Source: Verrucomicrobiota bacterium (GTDB taxonomy: Bacteria; Verrucomicrobiota; Verrucomicrobiia; Limisphaerales; DSYF01). From it: a stretch of 50,662 bases of DNA. Below, piece by piece: positions 49,515-50,662 of the stretch. Every line of letters starts with the position of its first letter. The stretch's first letter is position 1. Below the pieces are notes generated by a model. It searched no databases. It was not told the DNA's origin and saw nothing but the letters and a program-made list of their open reading frames with translations. Location of the stretch: contig JALOTZ010000024.1 of the NCBI GenBank assembly GCA_025457615.1, positions 1 through 50,662 on the forward strand. The letters run 5' to 3'. Made by a program: the position numbers and the translations under genes.

Positions 49515-50233
49515 ATCTTAGTGAGTAGAGTTTTAATCTCGCCGTCTGTCAATGTCCGCCATCGGCCCGGACGCAACTCGCCGAGTTTGAGCCGGCCGAT
49601 CTGGATCCGCTTGAGCCGTTTGACCGCCAGTCCCAGCGCCCCGAACATCCGCCGCACCTCCCGGTTCTTGCCCTCCGTCAACTCGATCTCCACCAGACTG
49701 CCGGACGGACCGGAATGATGCACCCGAACCGCGCGCGCGCGCAACCATTCGCCCGCCTCCAGCACACCCCGGCCAAGCTGGCGCGCCGCGTCCTCGTTCA
49801 CCCTGCCTTCCACCGTCGCCAGATACTTCTTGGCCACACCGTATCGAGGATGGGTCAAGTGCAGGCTGAATTCGCCGTCGTTGGTCAGCAGGATCAGCCC
49901 CTCGGAATCGTAGTCCAACCGTCCAACTGTGAACACGTTGCTCCATTCCCTGGGCAACAGGTCGTACACCGTGTCGCGGCCCTTCTCGTCCTTGCGGGAA
50001 CACACATAGCGCCGCGGCTTGTTCAACGCCACATAGAGCTTGCGCTTGAGACGGGCGGGCTTGCCATCGACCGTCACCGCGTCCTGTTCCGGATTCACCC
50101 GTGATCCCAGCACCTGGACGACCCGTCCGTTCACCTTGATTCGCCCCGCGAGGATCAACGCCTCGCTGGCGCGGCGGGAGGCCACGCCGGCATCCGCCAG
50201 AAACTTTTGCAGTCGAACCACAACCGGAGGCAT
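49511..50233 (-). CDS. RsuA/RluB/RluE/RluF-family pseudouridine synthase
   Basis: A 240-residue cytoplasmic enzyme that isomerises a specific uridine in rRNA. An N-terminal S4 RNA-binding domain (RLQKFLADAGVASRRASEAL, GRIKVNGRVVQVLGSRV) is followed by the catalytic domain: YVALNKPRRYVCSRKDEKGR, the catalytic aspartate in FTVGRLDYDSEGLILLTNDG (near residue 107), and LTEGKNREVRRMFGALGLAV near the end. This matches RluB best, but RsuA or RluE/F cannot be separated by eye. Its stop overlaps the SH3 gene start (ATGA). Confidence 0.93.
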   Translation of the reverse strand: MPPVVVRLQKFLADAGVASRRASEALILAGRIKVNGRVVQVLGSRVNPEQDAVTVDGKPARLKRKLYVALNKPRRYVCSRKDEKGRDTVYDLLPREWSNVFTVGRLDYDSEGLILLTNDGEFSLHLTHPRYGVAKKYLATVEGRVNEDAARQLGRGVLEAGEWLRARAVRVHHSGPSGSLVEIELTEGKNREVRRMFGALGLAVKRLKRIQIGRLKLGELRPGRWRTLTDGEIKTLLTKI

Positions 50234-50291
50234 CCAGGAGGGCTGACGGCCCTGCCTGAAGCCGGAGGCTGGCCGTAGCGGCGGCTCGGTT

Positions 50292-50447
50292 CTAGACCGG
50301 CGGCTTCGTCTTGCGAAGGCCCGTGATCCGGGCGCCTTCCTTGAAATCCCCGGTCTTCTTCAACAGTTCAATGCGCTCGAAGCGCTTGAGGACATTCCGC
50401 TTGCCTCCCAAGTTCGAGGCGGCGCGTAGGCTGCGATGTTGTGACAT
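50292..50447 (-). CDS. PVC-type small basic protein
   Basis: A 51-residue, strongly basic protein read from an ATG ending at 50447 to a TAG at 50292: it starts MSQHRSLRAASNLGGKRNVL and continues KRFERIELLKKTGDFKEGAR, ending TGLRKTKPPV. It matches by recollection the short basic protein family found in Chlamydiae, Verrucomicrobia and Planctomycetes (TIGR04137), thought to be associated with the ribosome or rRNA. It supports a PVC origin for the window. The pseudouridine synthase gene lies 58 bp downstream on the same strand. Confidence 0.88.
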   Translation of the reverse strand: MSQHRSLRAASNLGGKRNVLKRFERIELLKKTGDFKEGARITGLRKTKPPV

Positions 50448-50662
50448 GATTCAAAAAGGGTTCAGGTTAAAGGCAATTCCCCCGGGACCCGGCCCAAAGG
50501 GGCAATGTTTCTAGCAGGTCCGCCACCGCTTGGCCAGCGGTTAATTTGGCGGACTGCGAATAAGGGTGTGATTGAAAGTGGGTGAGGAGGGGGAAGATTT
50601 TTGAAGAATAGAATGTACAAATTTAGCCACTTCTCTAAATACGGTGGGGATGAAGAGCAAGA

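Noticed and set aside
50448-50662. Gene or RNA in the last 215 bases
   Set aside because: The stretch turns AT-rich toward the window edge and may hold the promoter of the small basic protein gene, but no open frame, tRNA-like fold or clear -35/-10 pair was found.

Overview
The window looks like a chromosomal segment of a Gram-negative, high-GC bacterium of the PVC superphylum, most probably a Verrucomicrobium. Four things point there: a bacterial microcompartment (BMC) locus of the PVC sugar-degrading type, a 51-residue small basic protein (50292-50447, minus) of the Chlamydia/Verrucomicrobia/Planctomycetes type, secreted glycoside hydrolases with verrucomicrobial-style C-terminal modules, and an outer-membrane exopolysaccharide exporter. 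The taxonomic call is inferred from gene content; no search was run.

Layout. (1) 1-1945: 3' end of a pyruvate:ferredoxin oxidoreductase gene and a dihydroorotate-dehydrogenase-like gene. (2) 2145-17438: a beta-glucan (probably beta-1,3-glucan/laminarin) locus, mostly on the minus strand: two GH16-type proteins, a broken gene, GH17, a very large GH94/GH149-type phosphorylase, a GPH-family sugar symporter, a GH2/GH5/GH158-like TIM-barrel hydrolase, a GH30 lipoprotein, and a divergent secreted Ig-like/CBM-like protein. (3) 18317-27375: an AraC regulator followed by fucI, fucU, fucP, a rhaB-type kinase and lutABC. (4) 27378-36801: a DeoR regulator divergent from a complete BMC operon: pduL, two BMC-H, ackA, a third BMC-H, BMC-P, pduP, two more BMC-P, a class II aldolase, a PduS/RnfC-like flavo-iron-sulfur protein and a PduT-like BMC-T. 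(5) tRNA-Arg and purH. (6) 38855-43515: exopolysaccharide export genes (FHA protein, Wza-like lipoprotein, Wzc-like BY-kinase, outer-membrane beta-barrel). (7) 43670-50447: an ABC ATPase, envelope proteins with TPR/LysM and SH3 domains, folD, an RsuA/RluB-type pseudouridine synthase and the small basic protein.

How it fits together. L-fucose (and perhaps L-rhamnose) would enter by FucP, be epimerised by FucU, isomerised by FucI, phosphorylated by the RhaB-type kinase and split by the aldolase to dihydroxyacetone phosphate and L-lactaldehyde. PduP would oxidise lactaldehyde to lactyl-CoA inside the shell, PduL would recycle CoA as lactyl-phosphate, and AckA would make ATP and lactate. LutABC, encoded next to the kinase, would oxidise that L-lactate to pyruvate. 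No alcohol dehydrogenase, diol dehydratase or glycyl-radical enzyme is seen in the window, so NADH handling is the open question. The PduS-like protein and the Cys-bearing BMC-T pore are the obvious candidates.

At the DNA level there is a dispersed hairpin repeat with compensatory changes (2041-2108, 37092-37156, shorter copy 47052-47079), a tandem 10-mer in the deoR/pduL intergenic region, a repeat-rich exopolysaccharide promoter region at 43561-43665, and a strong terminator whose T-tract abuts the wzc start codon.
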